Assembly: GCA_031763025.1 (NCBI GenBank)
Contig: JASSKH010000030.1
Span: 627,197-691,196, forward strand
DNA length: 64,000 nt
Reading direction: 5' to 3'
Source: Macrocystis pyrifera
Lineage: Eukaryota; Sar; Phaeophyceae; Laminariales; Laminariaceae
The notes beneath the pieces were generated by a model, which was not told where the DNA came from, ran no database searches, and saw only the letters and a list, made by a program, of their open reading frames with translations. The first letter of the stretch is position 1, and every line of letters begins with the position of its first letter. This document shows, in pieces, positions 47,301 through 57,740 of the stretch. Made by a program: the position numbers and the translations under genes.

Positions 47301-50300
47301 CTTCCGAAAATTTCATGTTCGACCTCCAAGTACCGTTACCGTTAATAAGAGAAAACGACCGTTGAAAACGATCGCACCCCTCTGCGGACGCAACGGTCAT
47401 TTACGGTAGACAGCCAATCAACTCCCAGCCTCGCAAAGTTCCACAGAGTCTCACCAAGTTGCGTGGTGAGGAGAGCGGCGTAGTCCCAGTTGGACTCCAC
47501 CAACTCGGCACCCCTGGCCTGCGACAAAAGGACGCGAGCGAAAGCGAGAGAGAGAGAGGGGGGGGGGGGGGTGGCTTACTTTTTTGTAGAGAGGGTTGGC
47601 TTATACTCGCAGCACTTACCAAGTATACGAGGAAATGGTTGAGGGTCACTGCTGTGAACAAGACGAGTAGAAACCACTGTAATCCCAACCCCAACCCTAA
47701 CCTAAACGCCCTTTTATTACGGGGGACCATAGTAAATAGGACCAAATATTGTTAGAAAAAAAATAGGTAAAATATATAGGTTTTTATGTCTACCATAGGT
47801 CCTATTAACTATGGACCCCCGTAATAGGAGTTCAGTCCCGTGTTGGGGACAAACCAGTCAAATTCTAAGTCGTTTGTCCCCAGAACGGAACCGCAGTCCT
47901 ACCGTAAAAGGTTCAAGCCAACCCGACCCAACCAACCGCTGCTTAGCGTTGGATCCCCTTCGCCTCCAACACACCAGTGCCGGGTGTGTGCCAACCATGT
48001 TATCGGAGTAACAAGTGGAAAGGTTATCACTTTGATGGAGACCACGAAACGCGACAGGGGGGGGGGGCGTGACGACCGGGGCGGCGCCTATTCGCAGCCC
48101 ATAGACTGACTGCATGCAGCCCTTGAGTGCAGTCCACACGCCACTAGTATAAGTGTTTTAGTGCTCTAGGGTGAAGCGGGGGGTACCCACCACCACTACT
48201 AGACCACACCTCCATCCTAATTGTTCACCCGGACCTGATCCCATCTGGCACCCTGTTCCCACTCCGTGGTGGCAGAAAAATACTGGGGAATAACTCTGAC
48301 CGAAAACATAACCCCCACTGGGACTCTGGGGGTCGATACTAAACGGTGACTATATTTCCGGTCAGACTGGTAGCACGCAAGATAACACGTTCGTCCCACG
48401 GGACGAATTTTCCGAGAAGATTTTCTCCGAAAGTAGGGGGGGTACAACGTACCCAGTACGATAGTAGTCATCAACAACAGTGTGGGTTTCGAAAGATCCT
48501 GTCGAGAGATCTTTCGACGGAGGCACGCACGCACGCACGCATCTCGCTCGTCGCGTGCGCACCGTCCCCATCGTCGAGAGCTAGAAAAACAGCCCAGAAA
48601 ATTCGCCCGAGGGGTGTGTGTGTGTGTCATCTCAAGTGTTGCTTCGTACGCAGGGCGTGCGTCCTATCAACGTCTAAACGATCCTTATATTTCCGGACAG
48701 AGTGGTGTGCGACAACGAGGACGACGATGACGACAAATATACGGCGTTGTCGGTGCAAGAGCGATGCAACGGGTACATAAAGAGGGTGCCACTTTCCGGC
48801 TCGACACTTTTGCCGACCGGTTTAAGCTCTTCCAAGTGAGAGCAACTATTAACATTGGTATAGACCGGTTACATAGTATGATTATTTTACTACCATACCC
48901 CACTCAGCTCTTCTTCCACGTGAGAGCAACTATTAACATTAGTATAGACCGGTTATATAGTATGACTATTTTACTACCATACCCCACTCAGCTCTTCCAA
49001 GTGAGAGTTACTATTAACATTAGTATAGACCGGTTATATATAGTATGATTATTTTACTACCATACCCCACTCAGCTCTTCCACGTGAGAGCAACTATTAA
49101 CATTAGTATAGACCGGTTATATAGTATGATTATTTTACTACCATACCCCACTCAGCTCTTCCACGTGAGAGCAACTATTAACATTAGTATAGACCGGTTA
49201 TATATATTACGGGGGACCATAGTAAATAGGACCTACGGTACACACAAAGACCAATACATTTCCCTATTTTTACCAACAGTATTTGGTCCTATTAACTATG
49301 GTTCCCCGTAATGGTATGATTATTTTACTACCATACCCCACTCTCGGCGTAAATACAAGGACCGCTTGGTCTTTATATTCAAGTCTAAACGGTCCTTATA
49401 TTTCCGCCCACTGGGAAAAATATGGTCGGGCTGTGCGAAAAAAATTTATATATATCGAAGAAAGGTTTTGGGTGAGAGGTTCTGCATAAGACCAACTATT
49501 ATGGGAAAATTTTGAAGGGGTCTCAGAACTGTTTTTTTTGGGCCGAAAACCCGCGATTTACTCGACGGGACTGTCAAAAACACCGGTAGACTCCTCAGAG
49601 TGCTCCCCTTAGTTTTCCAAGAGCTTTCTCGAGCACTTTTCCGTTTCTCCAGAGTCGTAGTCGGACTGTTCGTCCAACATTTCCAGTTCTGAGGGCATCA
49701 TGATTTTTCTCGCCCCAGTTCTGACCAACAGCCTTATTTTTGACCCTCCAGAGAAAAGTGATTGGCTGCTCCGAAATTTAAATTAGGACTCTGGAGAAAC
49801 GGAAAATTGTTCCTGAAAGCCCGCAAAAAACTACGGGGAGCATTTTGAGGAGTCTATCGGTGTTTTTTTGGCTTTTTCCCGCCGAGCAAAACGCGCGTAA
49901 TCGGCCTAAAACCCCAGTTCTGAGAGCTCAGAAATAATTTCCCGTAATAGTTGGTCTTTTTTAAGACCAAAACTTCGGACCCCACCAGTACTGCAGCGTG
50001 AGGAGCTCAGAAAATAAGGCACCATCTCTGCCGGAGCACTCGTCAACAACAACGCGGAAGCCGCGGACGCGGAAAAGCGCGCAAGCTTCCCTGGAGACCC
50101 ACAATACGTATCTCTCAGGACGAAAACGTAAGGACCATTGTGTCACAACCATGGGAGACTAAAATGTCATTACGTTTCCGCCCAGCGGGGTACTACTACG
50201 TAGACCGCGACCTCGGGCAGCAATGCCTTACGTGACCGAAACCCGCGCGCGTACTGCCAAGACAGTATAGCTGTCCCTATTACACGAGCTCGAGCAGCAG

Positions 50301-52894
50301 GAAACTTGTAACTGCCGTCAACTTGTGTGCGTTGGTGGATTCCCGTCCGTCGGTCGGTCCGTCGGTCGGTCAGTCGGTCGGTCGGTCCAGTCATCTCGAA
50401 AGGGGTATAGTACCTTCTTTGAGGAGTCGTGTGAATAATAAACTTGCATTCGCTCGTATACTTCGTACCGGTACGTAATTATTCTTAGATGTACGTACCT
50501 CAACGTTTCGGTAAGTCTCGTTCAGCAGCGCCCACGCCGGTCCCTTGACATTGTCCTCGAGTGCTTCCACCTTTCGACCGTTGAGTGTTCGCACAGAAGA
50601 GGTGTTTCGTCGAGGCACCGAGAAGACGACGAAGGGGAGCAAGAGCAGAGCAAAAAAAGTGACGCAAGCGTGATAAGGAGGCGTGTGCGTGCGTGTGTGT
50701 GGAGGGGGGGGGGGGGGGTGGGAAGCGGGGGCGGGGGGTGGCCGGATCAGAGCGAGGACACGCATACATGGGTGCGCAAGGTTGTCAGGGACGCGTGTCA
50801 GCGCGGGCATCGCCTTCACCTTGTCCGCGAGGAATCGCCCTACACTGTACTACCACCCGCAGCTGAATATTTCTGGCGGCCATGCTTGCCGAGAATACAC
50901 AAGAGAAGCCGCTGAGATTCCGCTGCTGATATGCTTGAAAGAACAATGTGCGCATGCGCGTTTGTCGCAAACGGAATACCAAGCGAACAGGACCCCCTAC
51001 ACACACACACACTGCCACCCCCCCTCCCCCTACCGGAGCAAAATGAGACGTTCGGTCCAGCTCGCCACGTATCACACGAAAAATCGTGCTTGTCAGAACA
51101 AGCAGAGTTAGCCGCTTGGGCTAAACGTTTACCTCCTCCCTCAAGACTACCGGTGAGACCATGGCAAAATACAGGGAGAGAGAGCACAAGCTATCGCGCG
51201 CGTCAAAATTTCTCAGCACAAGGAAAATGGGCGCGGCGGGGGGGGGACGGGGGTCCACCTTTCTTAGGCAGGATCGAGGAGGGTCACATACAAATACTGA
51301 GATTTAACAGTTCCACACCTGTGCATTGATCTCGCGCTTGGCAAGCTCGCCACCGGCAACTCCCACGACGAGCATTAGCGCCTCCCTCGGCATCCGGGGC
51401 ACTGAGTCCCTGCAGGGTACAACCGAGGCACAAGCCCGAAAAAAAAGAAGTCGACAAACACATAACCTTCAGTTCAGCGCCAAAAACAAACGCAATAGAA
51501 GAAGCACCAAACACCAAACCAGGACAAAAAAAATAATGGTGGCGCATGCGGTGGTGGAAACAGAGAGACCGCCACGGGCACATAAAAAAAGCGACGACGT
51601 ACCCGGAGGCGTTTCGGCGGTCGGGATCAGCAGCGGAGTGAGACAGAGGGCGGTGCCAATAATTTCCATACTTCCATGTCACGCGATTACATGATTTTAC
51701 GAGAAAAACGATGGCGCGCGAGCACGAAACGGCTTCATGAACCTTTCAAGCACTGCACCGGCTCTACGGGGACACTCACAAAATACAGAACATTTTCTCA
51801 CTCAGAAATACAGCAGATTTTTCCTACTCAGAAACACGGTACATTTTCTTGCGCGGTGGGCTAAAGTAAGAGGATACATACGAACACCGCAGGCAGGAAC
51901 CATGTAGCATCAGCTCTGCAGAAGACAACAGAGAGGGAAAAGAGACAGAGAGAGATAAAGAGATCCCTTTTCCTCCCGCTGACCTGATTGCCTGCTGCAT
52001 CCGCGCCGTGATACCCGTCTTCTCCATGAAGTTCACGGTCCACCGGCGCCACGGAGGGAGCACGTCACCCGCACTCCCGCCGGCACCAGCGACATTTTCT
52101 GCAGCCCCACTTTTTTTGGAACTCGCAACGTCCAGGTCGTCCAGGACGTACGGGGTAGGGGACGAGAGGAGCACGGCCCCGCACGAGAAATCCATCCCTT
52201 TAGACAGGGCGGCTTCCGCCACCCACCGCCTCTTGGCCTGGAAGAAAACAAACCACGCGGGTACAGCCAAGGTTTTCGTGTGAGACAGAGGCATGACGAG
52301 GGGATAGAAGACCCGAATGAAACCGAGAAGTTTACGGCAGCCTTGCTTCCATTTGAGAACTACGGGTCGTTTTTCATATGATCTGTTTTCACGTTTCCTT
52401 TTCGTCTCGTACAATATTTTTTTTTAACGCTCTATGCAGAAAAAAAGAAAGAAATAAACAAAGTGGGAAAACATCTCTCATCGCCCGCGTCGGTGAGATG
52501 CGACCGTACAGGCAGAACCACCGGCAGGGCGCGGAGCCTCTACACCCACCTCAACAACGTAAACAGCGCCCAAATGACGGATGTGTCTATTGCGGAGGGA
52601 CCATAGTAAGTAGGACCTACGGTACACACGAAAACCTATATATTTACCTATTTTTACTAACAATATTTGGTCCCGTTGACTATGGCCCCCCGTAATAGTA
52701 GGAGTAGGAACGGCGCTCCTGCTCGAAAGGGATGCGTTTTCAATAGCTAAATGCCGAAGGCAAGCACCGAACGAGTACGCCCCCCGCTACTCCCCCCCTG
52801 CCTGGTCGGTGAAAACCCGACGTGCTCCGTCCCGGCATTGTACGGATGCGAAGGCCTACGGTAAAACCACTTCGGTCACGCATGATGATGAGTA

Positions 52895-52982
<88 letters not shown>

Positions 52983-54123
52983 TGGTCATACGACTACGGC
53001 CATAGGCATGAGATAGAGTACACCTCTCCTCTCGAGTACACCCCCCCCCCCAACAACTTCAACCAGGCGACAGTCAGCAGTAGCTGCGCCCAAGGAACGC
53101 GAGCGGCTCACTGCATGCTAGCGGCGCGACAGTCCCGAAAAAGCGCACAAGAGAACGGACCGCATGGTGGTCCACAAACGAAGCCCCCCCCGAACACGCT
53201 ACCATTCCCTACCCCTCGCGTTCTTCAAGCCCGCCCCCCCGTCACGCTCCCTCCCACTCACTGCCATGCGCTGCTTCTCCCGCCTTGCGCGAATTGCATC
53301 CTTCCCCGCATCCACCACCGCCTGCGCAAAGTCGAAACCCTGGCCGGCCGGCGCCTCGGCAGCGGCGGCCAGCGACGGGAACCAGTAGCCGTTGACCATC
53401 ACGCCGGCCATGGTCTCTTTCTGGGAGGCGATTGGACCCGGTGCTGCTGATCCGTGGCGAGGGTCAGAGTCCTCCCCAGCGTCCCACGCCTTGGCGTTAC
53501 ACGCGGCACCACGGGCGGAAAACCGGGGAGTGGGGCATGATCGGGGGTCGGGGGTCGGGCGTCGGGGGGTACTCATGTCATGCATGGCCGTAGTCGTATG
53601 ACTGGGGGGGGGGGGGGGGGGGGGTTCGAATGCGTACTCAAGGTCCACGCACGCTTCGAAAGCGGCAAATACAACGCACGCCCCGCCCCTCCTCCGATAT
53701 CTCGAAAATCTTCCCGTTCTAAAATACATCGAGTGAAGCGCGATACCGTGCCACGGTCCCCTCCCTCTGCCCCCGCTCCCCTCTCCCCCCTTCCCCTCCC
53801 GCCCCCCCCCCCCATCCCTCACCTCCCCACCGACCCCCCCCCTCCCCTCCCGCCCCGCCTTCCCTCTTTAGCCCCCCCCCTCTCCCCCCAGGTTTCCAGA
53901 AAATACGGCGGGCGCATACCTGCGTGCCCGACGGGGCGGTGGCATCTGACCGAAGAAAGGCAAGAAAGCTGCTCAAAATCCCGACAAGAGCCTTTCTTTT
54001 GGCGCCTGCCGCCTCTCGTGAAACCCTTCCGGCGGGCGGCGGCAGTCCTTGCTCCTCCGACACGGTCGCCGCCGCCCGGCCGACGGCGACACCGACGGCA
54101 GCTTTCGTCACCGCGCCCACCAC
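35268..54123 (-). CDS. Unrecognised 13-exon gene
   Basis: I do not recognise this protein. Exons in transcription order are 54123-53920, 53489-53262, 52237-51984, 51409-51319, 50570-50499, 47518-47455, 46184-46072, 44658-44546, 43699-43513, 42084-41956, 39788-39686, 38348-38171 and 36120-35268. All twelve junctions are GT-AG and keep phase, and the sum is 2589 bases (862 residues plus stop). Recognisable stretches include VVGAVTKAAVGVAVGRAAAT, NGYWFPSLAAAAEAPAGQGF, KLDEKGIGELSFDEVYRALL, VTLASLAARLNDTEEVTRVM and SELFPWQSWYEAWTNITKG. Most of it looks helical; the last exon is G/P/S-rich and may continue as intron after GIE|GTGCGT near 35448. There is no ATG in the first exon listed. The signal-peptide exon at 60107-59670 ends in the matching phase and may be its true start, giving about 1008 residues. 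Introns are loaded with repeats. Confidence 0.7.
36182..36376 (-). mobile_element. LINE 3' tail with 35-C end
   Basis: The reverse strand reads ATGCAATACATAGAAACAACG, GGTGCTCCGTCTCGAAGGGG and AAGCAACGAATGAGTACG, then 35 C (36182-36216 on +). Confidence 0.85.
36377..36640 (-). mobile_element. SINE-like element, reverse, near full length
   Basis: The reverse strand starts GGCCACGCCACAAATTGAATC, contains AAGCTGTCATCCACATGCAAG, CCGGCGAAAACCCGACG and CATACGGCTACGGCCATG, and ends GAGTACA plus seven C. Together with the copy at 11045-11305 it defines the family's 5' end. A degraded CATGCATGGCCGTAA relic lies at 36750-36800. Confidence 0.8.
37390..37498 (+). mobile_element. MITE-1 copy
   Basis: TATTACGGGGGACCATAGTT and GGTCCCCCGTAATA are the ends, with interior ACCAAATATTGTGAAC. 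It is a near-perfect copy flanked by CAC and GTAT. Confidence 0.92.
37757..37905. repeat. 62-bp tandem repeat, two and a half units
   Basis: GGTCGAGAGCCCTTCCC recurs at 37757, 37819 and 37881, each followed by an A/T-rich part and CTGTTTTTCGGAAAAGATGCT. A relative of the sequence just after it (TACCGTTGTTAAGAAAAAACG at 37950) occurs near 47335. Confidence 0.85.
39152..39261 (-). mobile_element. MITE-1 copy, next to MITE-2
   Basis: TATTACGGGGGGTCCACAGTT and GGTCCCCCGTAATA are the ends. A MITE-2-type element starts twelve bases later. An (AAC)n run lies just upstream at 39099-39120. Confidence 0.9.
39273..39360 (+). mobile_element. MITE-2-related element
   Basis: CTCTTAGGAATGCAGTCCCG and ATGACTTGGAATTAGAGC match the element at 25405-25495. 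Confidence 0.7.
40804..41068. repeat. Inverted duplication whose arms read as related protein
   Basis: The left arm on + opens ATG and encodes MSLTREKRDGG...DELQ, then CCPKSLVFSSVLTFMSDPTK. The right arm on - encodes GDDSDYDELEISPVCCPKSL, then LLSAMFSFTSDPTK. The inner ends (40911-40926 and 40951-40966) are a perfect 16-base inverted repeat, GAGCGATCCCACGAAG. The arms elsewhere are roughly 70 percent identical. It lies inside an intron of the large reverse gene. Confidence 0.75.
41489..41700 (+). mobile_element. SINE-like element
   Basis: AAGTCCGCCTCACAAGCGC, CACGGCGCTTCGCGCTTGG, GGTCGGTGAAAACCCGACG and CATACGACTACGGCCATGCA appear in family order, ending in a C-rich run without the GAGTACA box. 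Confidence 0.8.
41757..41930 (+). mobile_element. Two stacked SINE-like 3' fragments
   Basis: CATGCGACTACGGCCATGCA followed by GGAGTACATCCCCC ends the first. A second fragment starts TGTCGGTGAAAACCCGACG and ends CGAGTACCCCGCCCCCC at about 41925. Confidence 0.75.
43385..43530 (-). repeat. Repeated donor-like motif
   Basis: On the reverse strand the exon end TCTGCTTTCCTAGGAGGAGG with GACGTGAGTA (43501-43530) is echoed by TTTCTTAGGCGGAAAGG and again by TCTGCTTTCTTAGCGGACG with TGAGTACGG near 43388. The bases around the splice donor have therefore been copied into the start of the intron. Confidence 0.6.
44129..44369 (-). mobile_element. SINE-like tails with G runs of 38, 34 and 13
   Basis: On + the order is GTACTCGATATCATGCATGG ... 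GGGACGGAGCACGTCGAG, then 38 G (44229-44266), then GTGTACTCATATCATGCATG with GGTCGTAGTGGTATGAC, then G runs at 44322-44355 and 44357-44369. These are two reverse fragments stacked with C tails. Confidence 0.8.
47715..47915 (+). mobile_element. MITE-1 directly abutting MITE-2
   Basis: MITE-1 spans 47715-47826 (TATTACGGGGGACCATAGTA to ACCCCCGTAATA). MITE-2 follows without a gap to about 47915 (GAGTTCAGTCCCGTGTTGG ... GTCCCCAGAACGGAACCGCAG). Confidence 0.85.
48827..49343. repeat. 81-84-bp tandem repeat, five units, split by MITE-1
   Basis: Units start at 48827, 48908, 48992, 49075 and 49156. Each reads CTCTTCCACGTGAGAGCAAC, TATTAACATTAGTATAGACC, GGTTATATAGTATGATTAT and TTTACTACCATACCCCACTCAG. 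Unit five is interrupted at 49205-49312 and resumes as GGTATGATTATTTTACTACC. Confidence 0.92.
49205..49312 (-). mobile_element. MITE-1 inserted in the tandem array
   Basis: TATTACGGGGGACCATAGTA and GGTTCCCCGTAATG are the ends. The target is the TATATA of the repeat unit, consistent with TA insertion. Confidence 0.9.
50340..50392. repeat. (CGGT)n microsatellite
   Basis: CGTCCGTCGGTCGGTCCGTC and further CGGT units run for about 50 bases. A moderately repeated segment (CTGCCGTCAACTTGTGTGCG) precedes it and recurs near 42185 and 62080. Confidence 0.8.
52588..52697 (-). mobile_element. MITE-1 copy
   Basis: TATTGCGGAGGGACCATAGTA and GCCCCCCGTAATA are the ends, with interior ACCTACGGTACACACGAAAA. 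Confidence 0.9.
52699..52785 (+). mobile_element. LINE 3' tail fragment
   Basis: TAGGAACGGCGCTCCTGCTCG, AAAGGGATGCG and AAGCACCGAACGAGTACG, followed by C, match the LINE ORF2 terminus. It is only about 90 bases and follows a MITE-1 directly. Confidence 0.8.
52800..53051 (+). mobile_element. Two SINE-like elements around an 86-C run
   Basis: The first starts TGCCTGGTCGGTGAAAACC and ends GATGATGAGTATG, then C from 52897 to 52982 without interruption. The second starts at once with TGGTCATACGACTACGGCCA and ends CTCGAGTACA plus eleven C. Confidence 0.85.
53555..53623 (-). mobile_element. SINE-like tail fragment
   Basis: On + it reads GGGGTACTCATGTCATGCATG and GCCGTAGTCGTATGAC, followed by 18 G at its upstream (5') side. 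Confidence 0.75.
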
Positions 54124-54129
54124 CTGGCC

Positions 54130-55679
54130 GGACAGTTACATCTCAGTTTCAGTTTCCTTTTCACCCTCGAGCACTTTCAACACTGAAAATAGCGTGTGGG
54201 TTGCAAACTATGGACACCCTCTCTTGTACGTCGGACCAGTAGACAGGCTCGTCGGTAGAATCTTCTCTATACTCATGGATAAAGATCCAAGGGTAGATGT
54301 CACATGGAAGATTCTAATGATCTTCACGAGGAGTGGACTTGACAAATCTCCCAACATACCCGAGCACAAGCTCGGAGAATAATCTCGAGAATGGCTCCGG
54401 ATTCGTGTTGCTTCCTAGGACACGGTATTCACCTAATACTGTATTGCAATTAGGCGCGGCTTGGTGGCACTCGGTGGGTCACGTGCAGAAGCCTGATGCA
54501 AGCAGAGCTCACCAGCACCGGAAAAGCAACTTATCTTCTTACCAGGCACAGAAGTACCACCGACATTTACTTCCGTACCCGGTACATTGATATGTATATT
54601 GTGTGCCTGGTGATTCATCCCTTGGCTTTAGGTATACATAAATCCAAGTATACGAAATACACTTTTTGGCGGAACACGTTTTTTCTCCCTTCGGGCCGCC
54701 GGTCTTCTCTCGCGCTCTCGGCTGCGTGGCACGCAGGGAGGCCGCGTGTACACCCCGGTACAAATGTGAGCCCCGGCCGAAGTCCGTGGCGCGTGCTCTG
54801 GGCTTTCAAAGTCGCGAATTCTGGCAACTAACTATGGGTAGGCATTCCGCGACCTGCTCGAGCCAAGCAGGACAATGGAAACCCCCACAGCTAAAAACAT
54901 ATTTCGTGTGCTGCATGCTGCTGGCTGCCGGCTGCCGCTGTATCATGTCTGATCACACCGTCCGTCGAGCTCTCTACAATGAGGCAGCCACGGCACAGCA
55001 GCAGTCGCACACCAAGCTCTTCATTTAGTGACGGCCACGGACGGCACCTGTGTGTGTCTGTGTGTGGGCCGTGACTCCTGTCGACTTAGAAAGTAGGAAC
55101 ACACACGTACATAATCTCAATAGTATTGGACGCTGCACAGGGGGAAGGATGGCGATACGAACCCACACTTTCTCGGTATTTCAACACCAACCGCGCAGCC
55201 TCTGCTGTACGCACTACAACAAGAGCAGTACGACAGCAGTGTTACTGTATGAATAGTATGTATGTGTTTGCAGTGTTCACCAGGAGGTATAATAAATACA
55301 CACGCGGTTGGGTTCATAATGGTCGCGCGAGCGCGAAGCGCTAGATTTTTTTTGTTTTTCTTGGTTTTCCAAGGAAAAAAAAACACCTTCATGACGGCTC
55401 GCATACGAGGGTAGGGTGCCTCATTTTTAGTTTCTCTGTTTGTGTGTGTATGTGTGTGTCATATTCAACGTTTTGTTAGGCCACGTTTCACCACCGCGCT
55501 CGACTCACACAGCACCAATTCCAGTCCCGGTGGGCTTTGTGCACGCACACACAAACGAAAACTTCTCACGCTGGTCCGGTGGCAAGTCGTTCACAGTTCG
55601 TCGAGCTGGGTGCGGCACGTGTGCAGCGAGGTGGCTGCGCCATGGTTTAAAAAAAACAGAACCGCAAAGTATAAAACGG
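54130..55679. other. No gene or repeat recognised
   Basis: Scattered GTACCGGTAC-type words and a short GT repeat at 55440-55460 are present. No frame or foldback here is convincing. Confidence 0.4.
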
Positions 55680-56440
55680 TTTTTGTTTTTTGGAGTTCTA
55701 CCTAACGAAACCCAACTCTACGAGTACTCGTAGGCAGACTGTGCCTGTCCACAGCGACGTTTGGGCCGTGTCCTAAGACATGTTGCAGGTGGTGTTGTCA
55801 GGCCCATCGTCCTACTACTACTGATGAAGGGACGGAGAAGCAGGACAAGCTCTACTGTAGATATGGTACGGCAGTAGTAGCGTGGTGGCACCTGTCATAA
55901 CGGTTATTCGTTTTTTGAGTTTTACTGAAAACTAACGAAACGTACGACTCTACGTGCACTCGAGGGTCGTCGTTCGGCCGTCGAGTCCTCCGCGGTCAAG
56001 GTCGACCGCCTCCGTAAACAACTTGACGCTGCTAAGCGCGAGCACGCGTCAAATATTTACGCTCGGGAGAAATCCCGCGAGGTCAAGGCAACCATCGACC
56101 GCGAAGCACTGGAGCGCCTGCTTTGTCGAGCGCAGGCGCTCCAGTGCCTCGCGGGCGATGGTTGCCTTGACCTTGCGGGATTTCTCCCGAGCGTAGATAT
56201 TTGACGCGTGCTCGCGCTTAGCAGCGTCAAGTTGTTTACGGAGGCGGTCGACCTTGACCGCGGAGGACTCGGCGACCGACGACGATAAGAATATGCCTGT
56301 CCACAGCAACGTGCGGGCCGTGTCCTAAAACATGCTGCAGGTGGCATTGCCAGGCCCACTCTCCTGCGGATGACGGGACGGAGAAGCAGGAGAAGCTCTG
56401 CTGGAGATGTCGTACAGCAGTATTAGTGGTGGCACCTGCT
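55680..56440. repeat. Duplicated unit, second copy carrying a large palindrome
   Basis: Unit one (55680-55896) runs from GTTTTTTGGAGTTCTACC via GTGCCTGTCCACAGCGACG to GTGGTGGCACCTG. Unit two has the same beginning (55909-55962) and the same ending (56292-56438), but 55966-56285 lies between them. That insert is an inverted repeat with arms of about 155 bases, roughly 97 percent identical, and a loop of about 12 bases. Each arm, read inward, encodes SSAVKVDRLRKQLDAAKREH and ASNIYAREKSRE. Confidence 0.88.
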
Positions 56441-56930
56441 ACGAGAAGCTCTTGTTGGACATGCCAGGTTGTAGACTTTTCGTCTCCAAATTATTAAACC
56501 GTACCGACTTTCGAGACCGGGAGCAGGAAATATATATATACAACAAATAATCGAGCACGTGTGCTGTACGTGTACAAAGGGTGCAAAGGTTAGACAGACA
56601 AGCCGAGCGTACAGCGACGCTGACCCTAGCCTCGTGTGCCCTACTGCTACAGCCTCTGTTGCTGTTTTGCTGCTGGAGAAGCTCTGATGTAGATGTCGTA
56701 CAACAGTAGAAGTGGTGGCACCTGCTACGAGAAGCTCTGTTGGACATGTCAGGTTGTAGATTTTCCGCCTCCAAAATTATGAAGCCGAACATCGAGGTGG
56801 GAGGCAGGAAACATGCAACAAAGATCGAGTATGCAAGGGTTTGACCGACAAGCCGAGCGTATAGCGACGCAAACCCTGGCCTTGTGTGCCCTCATGCTGC
56901 TGCTGCTATTGCTGCTGTTGTTGCTGCCGC
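56390..56930. repeat. Tandem duplication of about 255-285 bp
   Basis: Copy one (56390-56675) and copy two (56676-56930) share GATGTCGTACARCAGTA, GGTGGCACCTGCTACGAGAAG, GACATGYCAGGTTGTAGA and GACAAGCCGAGCGTAYAGCG. They continue the repeat series that starts at 55680 and end in GCTGCTGCT triplets. Confidence 0.8.
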
Positions 56931-57590
56931 CACGTCTGCTGCTGCTGCTGCTGCTGAAGACTTTGGGCTTCTTAAAATAATGAACCCAAACGTCGAGCAT
57001 GCAGATGACCGCGTACGTACGTAGATGTTCGTTCTTGTTGGTTCAGGCTATTGTAATCCGTATTCGCTCATCATGATGCATCGCAGATATGACTACTGCA
57101 GGTACTGAGGTCGGGCCTCAATACCACCAAATACTAGTATTTCCACATACAGCTTTAGAATCAAGCGCTTCGTTCAATCTCGTTCTTTCACAGCAGCAAT
57201 ACAGCAGCAGTACTCGGAGTAAATAGGGACGCCTGATGATGATGCTGCTCTCCCTTTTCAACTTGCGACACCCGCGGGACTCCAAGCCGACTGCATCCTC
57301 AAGGGGAACCTTGTACTCGTATGATATACTGTACCAGGTACCTGTTATACAATACGTAGAGGATGCCCTGTGGGTGCCCAGGCTCTCGACCCAACCGTCG
57401 CACGGATACGCCCTGCGTCGGTTCCACCATTTGTCGAGGTTCTCATATTAATAGAAATCTGCATCTTATTAGACACATATAAAACTCGAGAATATCGCGA
57501 TATTTGACCTTTAGAGCCAAATTATGTGCCTGACGAGTTTTATACGGACGTCGGGTGTAGGCGATATTTTCGCTATACGTGGTCCGCAAC

Positions 57591-57638
57591 ACACAAATAT
57601 ATGCTTGGGGTATTTTTACCCCAAGCATATATTTGTGT
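57591..57638. repeat. Perfect 22-bp hairpin with TTTT loop
   Basis: ACACAAATATATGCTTGGGG plus TA, four T, then the exact complement. It lies in the left half of the putative transposon. Confidence 0.9.
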
Positions 57639-57740
57639 TCTTTTTTTTGTTGGTAGAGCCGAATTTTGTAGACAAGATTGGACACACCTCAGACATAGCC
57701 TGTCTCCTGTACTCGGTCATCCGATCATCACGACGCCGCC

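Noticed and set aside
48827-49343. CRISPR-like array
   Set aside because: Units are contiguous and nearly identical with no unique spacers; the same holds for the 87- and 113-bp arrays. The genome is eukaryotic.
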